From Clostridia bacterium (lineage in GTDB: Bacteria > Bacillota_A > Clostridia > Oscillospirales > CAG-272): a DNA stretch of 5,949 bases. The stretch is taken from assembly GCA_017408625.1 (NCBI GenBank), contig JAFQUG010000012.1:1-5949 (forward strand), written 5' to 3'. A model generated the notes under the pieces. It did no database searches. It was given only the letters and a program-made list of their open reading frames with translations, and was not told where the DNA came from. A program made the position numbers and the translations under genes. Positions 1 to 5,938 of this stretch are shown here, one piece after another (within the stretch, counting starts at the first letter, position 1; every line of letters starts with the position of its first letter).

Positions 1-819
1 CACCTCGCAGGTGTCGGGATCAATGATCTCGGGGATGAAGTGGTCCTCCCAGACGTGCATGCCGGCCTGGCATTCGCATTCGCAGGCCACACCCGGGCCG
101 AGAATTTCGGAAAGACCGTAAATATCGTAAGCCTTCAGACCCAGCTTGTTCTGGATCTGCAGTCTCATGTCCTCGCTCCAGGGCTCTGCACCGAAAATGC
201 CCGCCTTAAGCTTGAGCTGTCCCTTGAGTCCCAGACGCTCGATCTCCTCGCCCAGGTAGAGGGCGTAAGAGGGGGTGCAGCAGAGTGCGGTAGCACCAAA
301 GTCCACCATGGTCTGGATCTGCAGGGAGGTGTTGCCCGAGGACATGGGGATGACGGTCGCGCCCAGCGCCTCAGTACCGCCGTGTGCACCGAGACCGCCC
401 GTGAACAAGCCGTAGCCGTAGGAGACCTGTACGATATCGCGCTCGTCAAGACCGATCGCCTCCATCATTCTGGCAACGCAGTCGGACCACATGGCCAGGT
501 CGTTTTTGGTATATCCAACCACGATTCGCTTGCCCGTTGTACCGGAAGACGCGTGCACACGCACGATCTCGGACATGGGGGTGGCGAAAAGGCCGAAGGG
601 GTAGTAATCTCTAAGGTCACTCTTGTAGGAGAAGGGGAGCTTGGCAAGATCCTCGACGCCGTGTACGTCGTCGGGAGTCAGTCCTGCCTCATCCATTCTT
701 TTGCGGAAGCATTCTACGTTTTCGTAGCAACGCTTGACTTGTGCGACAAGTCGCTCGCTTTGCATCGCGACGATCTGCTCGCGAGGCATACATTCAATTT
801 CGGGGTGTCTGATAGCCAT
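1..819 (-). CDS. paaK: Phenylacetate-CoA ligase (PaaK family), 5' part, cut by window edge
   Basis: AMP-forming aryl-CoA ligase that activates phenylacetate, or a related aryl acid such as indoleacetate, with ATP and CoA to give the aryl-CoA in the cytoplasm. The frame is open from ATG at 819 to base 1 (273 codons). PaaK proteins are usually about 430 residues, so roughly 160 C-terminal residues lie outside the window. Visible signatures are the phosphate-binding loop HASSGTTGK (89-97), the YGYGLFTGGLGAHGG stretch (134-148), the GIFGAEPWSE segment (208-216) and the adenylate-binding YGLSEILGPG (234-243), followed by the WEDHFIPEIIDP block (257-269). A Cys-rich CECEC sits at 246-250. The start is supported by the N-terminus and by a weak AAAGAG site seven bases upstream, poorer than the sites of the other genes here. 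It follows the membrane protein gene by 33 bases and is the last visible operon gene. Family assignment is secure; the exact aryl substrate is not. Confidence 0.93.
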   Translation of the reverse strand, partial: MAIRHPEIECMPREQIVAMQSERLVAQVKRCYENVECFRKRMDEAGLTPDDVHGVEDLAKLPFSYKSDLRDYYPFGLFATPMSEIVRVHASSGTTGKRIVVGYTKNDLAMWSDCVARMMEAIGLDERDIVQVSYGYGLFTGGLGAHGGTEALGATVIPMSSGNTSLQIQTMVDFGATALCCTPSYALYLGEEIERLGLKGQLKLKAGIFGAEPWSEDMRLQIQNKLGLKAYDIYGLSEILGPGVACECECQAGMHVWEDHFIPEIIDPDTCEV

Positions 820-852
820 GAGAGTTCTCTTTTCTTTGTAGGATTTTTGGGT

Positions 853-1536
853 TTATGCTTTTTTTCTTTTGAGGTTGAGGATAATGCCCAGTGCCACCGA
901 GAGTGCGGCCGCCATAGCCACCTGATATTCGGCGGGGAGCATAAAGGTCAGGGTGTGTGCGGGAATCCAGAAAAGCGGTACGGTGCGAAGCAGCGTAAAG
1001 GACGCAAACTTTTCCCAATCCACCTTGTGAATGACGTTTGCAAGGCTGATCTTGCGCTTGCCCGTGGCACGGATGTCAAGATAGGTGTCCGAGCACTTGT
1101 GCAGCGCCATGAAGGTCGGCCCGAAGGAGAGGTTCATGGTGGCACTGATCATGAATGCCTTGATAAAGCTGTTCAGCAGTTCGTGTTCGGGGTTGGGCAA
1201 CAGGCCGCTTGCCATCAAAGTGCCCACGCCCGCACCGAAGATCTTCATCATGTAGGTGATCCAGACGCCGATAGCGCCCCAGATCAGAAATCTTGCCCAC
1301 ACGTAAGAGGGCAGAAGCCATTCCTTTTTGGCAAGGCGTACGGCCAGCAGCTCGCCCGCTGTTGCGAGAATGGCGAATTTCGCAAAGCCCATGAGGTAGG
1401 GGTGCGTACTCGAGAGCACTTTGAACACCTCGCGCGAGGCGGGAATGATCAGAATGGCGGCAAAGCCTGCAAGGGAGAGGACGATGTAGACAATGATCAG
1501 AATCTTTTTCCATGTGGTGGAGGATCTGTCTGCCAT
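853..1536 (-). CDS. Mpv17/PMP22-like integral membrane protein
   Basis: A 227-residue hydrophobic protein with no cleavable-looking signal peptide. About six membrane segments can be drawn (roughly 11-31, 47-67, 79-97, 121-140, 178-195, 203-221), and the C-terminus is basic (NLKRKKA). The second half resembles eukaryotic Mpv17/PMP22 proteins from memory: a GPTFMALHKCSDTYLD segment (139-154) corresponds to their GP...WYK.LD motif, and FWIPAHTLTFMLPAEYQVA (189-207) corresponds to their WP..Q..NF..VP..YR motif. No catalytic motif is seen. ATG at 1536 is chosen over an in-frame ATG at 1593 because it has GGAGG at 1543-1547 with six bases of spacing, and the longer form would run deep into iorB with a non-membrane N-terminus. 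The start is one base after the iorB stop, which suggests translational coupling to the oxidoreductase. A channel or transport role is only inference. It could also be an unnamed clostridial membrane family with chance similarity. Confidence 0.8.
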   Translation of the reverse strand: MADRSSTTWKKILIIVYIVLSLAGFAAILIIPASREVFKVLSSTHPYLMGFAKFAILATAGELLAVRLAKKEWLLPSYVWARFLIWGAIGVWITYMMKIFGAGVGTLMASGLLPNPEHELLNSFIKAFMISATMNLSFGPTFMALHKCSDTYLDIRATGKRKISLANVIHKVDWEKFASFTLLRTVPLFWIPAHTLTFMLPAEYQVAMAAALSVALGIILNLKRKKA

Positions 1537-1537
1537 G

Positions 1538-2119
1538 TCACGCCTCCGCGGTGTAGTGATATCCTGCGTCAAAGGCGCGCAGGTTCGCTTCAAGGAACCT
1601 GGCGGGAACGCATGCGCGCACCGATTCGACCCAGGTTTCGTAAGGAATGTCGGTGTTCTTGGCCATCACGCCCATCAGCACCACGTTGACTGCCTTGGTA
1701 TTGCCTGCGGCCTTGGCCATGGCAAGCGCGTCAAGCGCGGTCAGGTCAACCTTTGCGCCAAGCGTCTCGAGAATGCCTTCGGGATAGGTAGCCGCACCTG
1801 TGATGACCGGCATGGGATTGATCTTTTGCGTGTTGGCAATCATTTTGCCGCCCATTTTGAGATAGGGCAGTGCGCGCAGCGCTTCCAACTGCTCAAAGGC
1901 GAGAATGATGTCTGCCTCTCCCTTATCAATGACGGGGGAGTAGACCTTGTCACCGTACTTGACGTAGGTGACCACGCTGCCGCCGCGCTGCGACATGCCG
2001 TGCACCTCGGAGACCTTGACGTCATAGCCAAGCGAGAGAATGGCGTTGCCGAGAATGCGGCTGGCAAGCAAAGTGCCCTGGCCGCCCACGCCCACGATCA
2101 TAATATTTACGCTTTTCAT
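1538..2119 (-). CDS. iorB: Indolepyruvate:ferredoxin oxidoreductase, beta subunit
   Basis: Small subunit of the oxygen-sensitive cytoplasmic enzyme that converts indolepyruvate and other arylpyruvates plus CoA to arylacetyl-CoA, CO2 and reduced ferredoxin. The 193 residues form a single 2-oxoacid oxidoreductase gamma-type domain, the usual length for IorB. Visible signatures are the glycine-rich GVGGQG (10-15) after the first beta strand, EVHGMSQRGGSV (38-49), and NTKAVNVVLMG (140-150) near the C-terminus. No iron-sulfur cysteine motif is present, as expected because the clusters are in the alpha subunit. ATG at 2119 is preceded by AAGGAGG at 2127-2133 with seven bases of spacing. That site lies in the last codons of iorA, and only two bases separate the iorA stop from this start. 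This arrangement favours coupled, equal synthesis of the two subunits. Confidence 0.95.
   Translation of the reverse strand: MKSVNIMIVGVGGQGTLLASRILGNAILSLGYDVKVSEVHGMSQRGGSVVTYVKYGDKVYSPVIDKGEADIILAFEQLEALRALPYLKMGGKMIANTQKINPMPVITGAATYPEGILETLGAKVDLTALDALAMAKAAGNTKAVNVVLMGVMAKNTDIPYETWVESVRACVPARFLEANLRAFDAGYHYTAEA
1543..1547 (-). promoter_or_regulatory. Ribosome binding site of the Mpv17-like gene inside the end of iorB
   Basis: GGAGG lies in the last codons of iorB, six bases before ATG at 1536. It decides between this start and the in-frame ATG at 1593. Confidence 0.8.
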
Positions 2120-2121
2120 GG

Positions 2122-3864
2122 TCAGTCCTCCTTCTTTTCAATTGCGCCAAACGGGCAAACGCCTGTGCAAAGGCCGCAACCGTTACATTGCGTGGCGTCG
2201 ATCTTGACCGAGCCGTCTGCCTGAACCGAGATGGCAGGGCAGCCAAGCTTCATGCAAAGCTTGCACTTGCGGCACTTGTCTGTAATTTCGCAAGTACCTA
2301 CGTACTTAACGTGCTTGAGCAGTGCGCAGGGACGCTGTGCGATGATCACGGACGGTTCATCTGCAGCCAGTTCTTCGCGGACGACTGCCTCAAAGGTTTT
2401 AAGGTCAAAGGGATCGGCCACGCGCACGCGATCCACGCCGACTGCGTGGCAGAGTGCGACCAGGTCGACTGCGCGGGTATCTTCGCCGCGGATGGTCTTG
2501 CCCATGGCGGGATTCTGCTGGTGACCGGTCATGCCGGTGATTGAGTTGTCCAGCACGATGACCGTGTTCGCGCCCTTGTTGTAAACGATATCGATCAGTC
2601 CCGTAATGCCCGAATGGATGAAGGTGGAGTCTCCGATCACGCTGACCAGCTTTTTGTTGAACTCCTCACCGCGTACCTTGGCCATGCCGAAGGCCGCGCC
2701 AACCGATGCGCCCATGCAGATGGTGGTGTCCACCGATGCAAGGGGAGCGACCGCGCCCAGCGTGTAGCAGCCGATGTCGCCCGAGACGGTCAGCCCCAAC
2801 TTTTTGAGAACGTAGAACGTTCCTCTGTGCGGACAGCCCGCGCACATGACGGGCGGACGGCCGGGGATAGCGGATTCAAGCGCGATATATGCGGGATTGG
2901 GCGTGCCAAGCACCGCGGTGCGGATCATGGCGGGGGTGTATTCGCCAAGCATGGTAAAGTGCTGCTTGCCCGAAACCTTGACGCCGATGTTGTTGCAGTG
3001 CTCTTCAATAAAGGGATCCAGCTCCTCGATCACCCAAAGGGTGTCCACCGAAGCGGCAAAATTCTTGATCTTCTGCTCGGGCAGGGGATAAGCCATGCCC
3101 AGCTTTAAGTAGTTGACAGAGCTGCCCAGTGCCTCGTGCGCGTACAGGTAGGTCGTGCCGGACACGATCACACCAATGCGTGCGCCGTTGTCCTCGACGA
3201 CATTGAGCGGCGAGGTCTCGGCGTATTTTACCAGATCCAGGTGACGCTGCTCGACTACCACGTGCTTGCCAATCGCCATTGCGGGCATCATGACGTACTT
3301 GGGAATGCTCTTTTCGTAGGGCTTGACCGCGATTTCCTTGCGTTCGCTGATCTCTACGGGATTCTGCGAGTGAGAAATACGAGTGGAAAGGCGCAGAAGC
3401 ACGGGGGTGTCAAATTGCTCGGAGAGGTCAAAGGCCAGCTTGGTGAATTCCAAGCACTCCGAGGAGTCCGAGGGCTCCAGCATGGGCAGCTTGGAGGCCT
3501 TTGCATAGTGGCGGGAATCCTGCTCGTTTTGCGAGGAATGCATGCCGGGGTCATCTGCCACGGCAATCACAAGACCCGCGTTGACACCTGTGTAGGACGC
3601 GGTAAAGAAGGGGTCGGCCATGACGTTAAGGCCAACGTGCTTGCAGCAGGTCATGGCGCGGCCGCCGCCGATCGCCGCACCGATGGCAACCTCGGCGGCC
3701 ACCTTTTCGTTGGGGGCCCACTCAACGTTGATTTCGGGGTATTGCACAATATTTTCGGTAATCTCGGTGCTGGGAGTGCCGGGGTAAGAGGATACCACGC
3801 GCACGCCGGCCTCATATGCGCCGCGTGCAACGGCCGCATTTCCGAGCATAAGCTTTTTGGACAT
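2122..3864 (-). CDS. iorA: Indolepyruvate:ferredoxin oxidoreductase, alpha subunit
   Basis: Catalytic subunit of IorAB, holding thiamine diphosphate and two [4Fe-4S] clusters. It decarboxylates arylpyruvates oxidatively to arylacetyl-CoA and passes electrons to ferredoxin; the reaction is reversible in principle. The 580 residues show the family order. The N-terminal pyrimidine-binding domain has SSYPGTPSTEI (25-35), the likely cofactor-activating Glu53 in APNEKVA, and KHVGLNVMADP (75-85). The middle domain is followed by CAGCPHRGT (341-349) and GDIGCYTLG (362-370). The thiamine-binding motif starts with GDS (411-413) and ends at Asn440; GDS in place of the common GDG is usual for IorA. The C-terminus has Cys531, 534, 537 and 542 in a CX2CX2CX4CP pattern, and Cys560, 563, 566 and 570 in a standard CX2CX2CX3CP ferredoxin pattern. 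All key residues are intact. ATG at 3864 has AAGGAG at 3875-3880 with ten bases of spacing. The gene follows the acyl-CoA synthetase by 18 bases. Confidence 0.97.
   Translation of the reverse strand: MSKKLMLGNAAVARGAYEAGVRVVSSYPGTPSTEITENIVQYPEINVEWAPNEKVAAEVAIGAAIGGGRAMTCCKHVGLNVMADPFFTASYTGVNAGLVIAVADDPGMHSSQNEQDSRHYAKASKLPMLEPSDSSECLEFTKLAFDLSEQFDTPVLLRLSTRISHSQNPVEISERKEIAVKPYEKSIPKYVMMPAMAIGKHVVVEQRHLDLVKYAETSPLNVVEDNGARIGVIVSGTTYLYAHEALGSSVNYLKLGMAYPLPEQKIKNFAASVDTLWVIEELDPFIEEHCNNIGVKVSGKQHFTMLGEYTPAMIRTAVLGTPNPAYIALESAIPGRPPVMCAGCPHRGTFYVLKKLGLTVSGDIGCYTLGAVAPLASVDTTICMGASVGAAFGMAKVRGEEFNKKLVSVIGDSTFIHSGITGLIDIVYNKGANTVIVLDNSITGMTGHQQNPAMGKTIRGEDTRAVDLVALCHAVGVDRVRVADPFDLKTFEAVVREELAADEPSVIIAQRPCALLKHVKYVGTCEITDKCRKCKLCMKLGCPAISVQADGSVKIDATQCNGCGLCTGVCPFGAIEKKED
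2127..2133 (-). promoter_or_regulatory. Ribosome binding site of iorB inside the end of iorA
   Basis: AAGGAGG lies in the last codons of iorA, seven bases before the iorB ATG. Ribosomes finishing iorA would uncover it, which supports coupled translation of the two subunits. Confidence 0.85.
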
Positions 3865-3882
3865 ATGTAAATCGCTCCTTGT

Positions 3883-5517
3883 TTAGTGTTGGATCTGCTT
3901 TTCCACCAGGCTGCCGCCGCAGTACTGCTCACGCAGCTTGGGCTTTTCGATTTTGCCTGTGGGATTGCGGGGAATGGTTGCAAAAATGATCTTGCGAGGA
4001 CGCTTGTAGCGGGGCAGGGTTGCGCAGAAATCCTCGATCTCCTGCTCGGTCGCGCTGCAGCCCTCCTTGAATTCTATGATGGCAGCCGCAATCTCGCCAA
4101 GACGCTCGTGCGGCAAGCCGATGACGGCCACGTCCTTGACGGCTGCGTGCGCACGGATGTGATTTTCGATCTGAACGGGGTAGAGGTTTTCGCCGCCCGT
4201 GATGATGACGTCCTTTTTGCGGTCGACCAGGTAAATAAATCCGTCGGGGTCCTCCATGGCCATGTCACCGGTCAGCAGCCAACCGTCGCGCAGCACCTCT
4301 GCGCTGGCCTCGGGATCGTTGTAATAGCAGTTCATAACGCCGGGGCCCTTGACGCAAAGCTCGCCAACCTCGCCGCGGGCAACTGTTCTTCCCGAGGGAT
4401 CAATGATGCGGGTCTTCCAGCCAAAGCCTGCCTTGCCGATCGCACCCACCTTGTCCACGTTTTCCACGCCAAGGTGCACGCAGCCGGGACCGATGGATTC
4501 GCTCAGGCCGTAGTTGGTGTCGTATTGATGAGAGGGGAATACCTCCAGCCAACGCTTGATCAGCGAGGGCGGAACGGGCTGTGCACCGATGTGCATCAAT
4601 CGCCAAGCCGAGAGATCGTAATCCTCCATTTTCAGCTCGCCGCGCTCCAGCGCGTCCAGAATATCCTGTGCCCACGGAACCAAGAGCCAAACGATCGAGC
4701 ATTTTTCATCGGATGCGGCCTTGAGGATCCACTCGGGGTTGACGCCCTTGAGCAAAACTGCCTTGCCGCCTGCAAAAAAGCTGCCCATCCAGTGCATTTT
4801 TGCGCCGGTGTGATAAAGGGGCGGGATGCAAAGAAATACGTCGTCGTGCGTCTGAGCGTGATGGTTATGCTCGGTCAGCATGGCATGCGTCAGCGAGCGG
4901 TGCGCGTGCAGGATGGCTTTTGGGAAGCCGGTCGTGCCGGAGGAGAAGTAGATGGCTGCGTCGTCGTCCTCCGAGAGCGTAATGTTGGGCTGACGAGAGG
5001 TGCAGTATGCGATCATTTTGTCATAGCTGTCGGCAAATGCGGGGCAGTCCTCGCCTACGTAAAAGAGATGGCGAACGCGCGGAATGCGATCGCTGATGGC
5101 CTCCATACGGCCAATGAATTCGGGGCCGAAGATGACCATGGAGCTGTCGGATTTGTCCAGGCAGTATTTGATCTCGTCTGCGGTATAGCGGTAATTGAGC
5201 GGAACGGCAACCGCGCCTGCCTTGAGAATGCCGAAATAGATGGGCAGCCATTCGATCGAGTTCATCATCAGGATCGAGACCTTGTCGCCCTTGCGGCATC
5301 CGCGGGAGAGGAGGAGATTGGCAAAGCGGTTGGCGCGCTTCCAGAATTGCTCCCAGGTGATCTCGCGGCGGAAGGGCTGACCGGGCTGGGGCTGCATGAG
5401 CGCATAATCGCGCCAGGTAATGCGGCTTTCGGGCTCAAATTTGGGATTGATCTCCACGAGAGCCACCTCGTCCGCATACAGTCGCGCGTTGTTATCTAAA
5501 ACGTCTGTAATGACCAT
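3883..5517 (-). CDS. AMP-forming acyl/aryl-CoA synthetase
   Basis: First gene of the operon: a 544-residue adenylate-forming enzyme of the ANL superfamily, which activates a carboxylic acid with ATP and transfers it to CoA in the cytoplasm. Core motifs are complete: phosphate loop YFSSGTTGFPKA (190-201), IPPLYHTGAK (231-240), YGLSE (336-340), TGD (416-418), the hinge region YLVDRKKDVIITGGENLYP (429-447), and the catalytic lysine in RNPTGKIEK (Lys522). It has the full C-terminal lid, so it is likely active. Near the N-terminus ITWRDY (33-38) and ITWEQF (53-58) flank a Pro/Gln-rich stretch, which makes the N-terminal region somewhat longer than in minimal family members. ATG at 5517 has AAGGAG at 5525-5530 with seven bases of spacing. 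Its substrate cannot be read from sequence. Co-transcription with iorAB and paaK suggests an aryl acid or a branched or medium-chain acid from amino acid catabolism; a fatty acid is the alternative. Confidence 0.92.
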   Translation of the reverse strand: MVITDVLDNNARLYADEVALVEINPKFEPESRITWRDYALMQPQPGQPFRREITWEQFWKRANRFANLLLSRGCRKGDKVSILMMNSIEWLPIYFGILKAGAVAVPLNYRYTADEIKYCLDKSDSSMVIFGPEFIGRMEAISDRIPRVRHLFYVGEDCPAFADSYDKMIAYCTSRQPNITLSEDDDAAIYFSSGTTGFPKAILHAHRSLTHAMLTEHNHHAQTHDDVFLCIPPLYHTGAKMHWMGSFFAGGKAVLLKGVNPEWILKAASDEKCSIVWLLVPWAQDILDALERGELKMEDYDLSAWRLMHIGAQPVPPSLIKRWLEVFPSHQYDTNYGLSESIGPGCVHLGVENVDKVGAIGKAGFGWKTRIIDPSGRTVARGEVGELCVKGPGVMNCYYNDPEASAEVLRDGWLLTGDMAMEDPDGFIYLVDRKKDVIITGGENLYPVQIENHIRAHAAVKDVAVIGLPHERLGEIAAAIIEFKEGCSATEQEIEDFCATLPRYKRPRKIIFATIPRNPTGKIEKPKLREQYCGGSLVEKQIQH

Positions 5518-5524
5518 AAGAATA

Positions 5525-5530
5525 CTCCTT
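5525..5530 (-). promoter_or_regulatory. Ribosome binding site of the acyl-CoA synthetase
   Basis: AAGGAG lies seven bases before the ATG at 5517. It fixes the start of the first operon gene. Confidence 0.85.
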
Positions 5531-5537
5531 TTGGGGG

Positions 5538-5560
5538 TAATGAAAATAGATATTTCATTA
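5538..5560 (-). promoter_or_regulatory. Palindrome overlapping -10 box and start site, candidate operator
   Basis: The minus strand reads TAATGAAATA, then TC, then TATTTTCATTA. The arms pair except for one extra base on the right. The left arm shares four bases with the -10 box, and the centre falls at the predicted transcription start. A dimeric repressor bound here would block polymerase, which makes sense for such a strong promoter. The regulator is unknown and no regulator gene is in the window. As RNA the arms could form only a weak AU-rich hairpin, and the left arm lies mostly upstream of the start, so a DNA-level role is more likely. Confidence 0.6.
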
Positions 5561-5585
5561 TATCATATATCGCGAAAAATGTCAA
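5557..5585 (-). promoter_or_regulatory. Consensus sigma-A/sigma-70 promoter of the operon
   Basis: On the minus strand the -35 box is TTGACA (5580-5585) and the -10 box is TATAAT (5557-5562), separated by exactly 17 bases. The -10 box is also extended (TGATATAAT). Transcription would start near 5550, leaving a leader of about 30 bases before the AUG at 5517. Both boxes match the consensus at every position and the area is strongly AT-rich compared with the genes. No other convincing promoter is seen inside the operon, although this was judged by eye only. Confidence 0.93.
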
Positions 5586-5662
5586 TGATTTCAAGGGCTG
5601 AGCGAGAATAATTTCGATACAGATCGCCACCATACGGACAAGCCTCTCACGAAAGTTTTTGC

Positions 5663-5754
5663 GTCGCTTTTTTCAAAAAGCGACTGGGGTTCGGGGCAAC
5701 GCCCCGCAAAACGGCGTTTTTGGTTCTTTTTGCGCCCGCGGTGCCAAAAAGAAC
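5663..5754. repeat. Hairpin-rich intergenic segment
   Basis: Four inverted repeats follow each other. GTCGCTTTTT (5663-5672) pairs with AAAAAGCGAC (5675-5684). CGGGGC (5692-5697) pairs with GCCCCG (5701-5706). AAAACG (5708-5713) pairs with CGTTTT (5715-5720), though the one-base loop is too tight for a real hairpin. GTTCTTTTTG (5723-5732) pairs with CAAAAAGAAC (5745-5754) over a 12-base GC-rich loop. No T run follows the stems on either strand, so these are not standard terminators. The style resembles dispersed palindromic repeats that I recall from clostridial intergenic regions, but membership in a genome-wide family cannot be tested here. Confidence 0.65.
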
Positions 5755-5810
5755 GGAAACGGTTTGCTCACACAACATCCCAACAAAAAAGAACGGAAAC
5801 GGTTTGCTCA
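5746..5810. repeat. Two copies of a 25-bp direct repeat, 40 bp apart
   Basis: The same 25 bases occur at 5746-5770 and 5786-5810. They begin AAAAAGAACGGAAACGG and end TTTGCTCA. A 15-base spacer separates them. The first copy supplies the right arm of the last hairpin in the neighbouring segment; the second copy has no left-arm partner, so it looks like a local duplication of the segment's end. Each copy contains the small palindrome AAACGGTTT. Confidence 0.85.
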
Positions 5811-5836
5811 ATAAAAGAAACCAACAATCCAATTCT

Positions 5837-5938
5837 GTAGGGGAGGATATCATCCTCCCGCACGAAAACAGTTTACGATCAGTGTCTCCAAATGCCCACC
5901 TGTCTGATCGCGTGCGGGAGGATAATATCCTCCCCTAC
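5837..5938. repeat. 102-bp element with 28-bp inverted ends, MITE- or REP-like
   Basis: The left end (5837-5864) and the right end (5911-5938) are inverted copies that match at 27 of 28 positions, starting GTAGGGGAGGAT. Each end is itself a hairpin: GGGAGGAT pairs with ATCCTCCC across three bases (5841-5859 and 5916-5934). Inside, CGATCAG (5876-5882) and CTGATCG (5904-5910) form a further inverted pair. The core carries no gene. This is the shape of a small non-autonomous mobile element or a pair of facing REP sequences. No clear target-site duplication was found at the ends. Confidence 0.75.

Noticed and set aside
1537..1593. Longer form of the membrane protein starting at ATG 1593
   Set aside because: The 19 extra residues come from a second frame inside iorB and are hydrophilic and Arg-rich. 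The ATG at 1536 has a good ribosome binding site and gives a natural membrane protein N-terminus.
40..1689. A 549-codon open frame on the plus strand
   Set aside because: It runs antisense across paaK, the Mpv17-like gene and part of iorB. The product has no recognisable domain and is rich in His, Gly, Arg and Cys, as expected for the complement of GC-biased codons.
2122..3864. GDS in place of GDG in the thiamine motif of IorA as a defect
   Set aside because: GDS is the usual form in IorA proteins and the closing Asn440 is present, so the motif is intact.
3136..3870. A 244-codon plus-strand open frame opposite the start of iorA
   Set aside because: Shadow of iorA; no domain and no separate promoter or ribosome binding site.
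3886..5499. A 537-codon open frame on the plus strand opposite the acyl-CoA synthetase
   Set aside because: It mirrors the synthetase gene almost end to end and encodes no known motif, while the minus-strand protein has every ANL motif. It is an antisense shadow.
5518..5550. Riboswitch or attenuator in the operon leader
   Set aside because: The predicted leader is only about 30 bases, too short for a known riboswitch, a T-box or a leader peptide attenuator.
5663..5684. Stem GTCGCTTTTT/AAAAAGCGAC as a transcription terminator
   Set aside because: The stem is not followed by a T run on either strand; the T and A bases are inside the stem itself.
5647..5853. A 68-codon minus-strand open frame in the upstream region
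   Set aside because: It reads through the hairpin segment, the direct repeats and the left end of the inverted-repeat element, so its sequence is explained by repeats; it has no convincing ribosome binding site.
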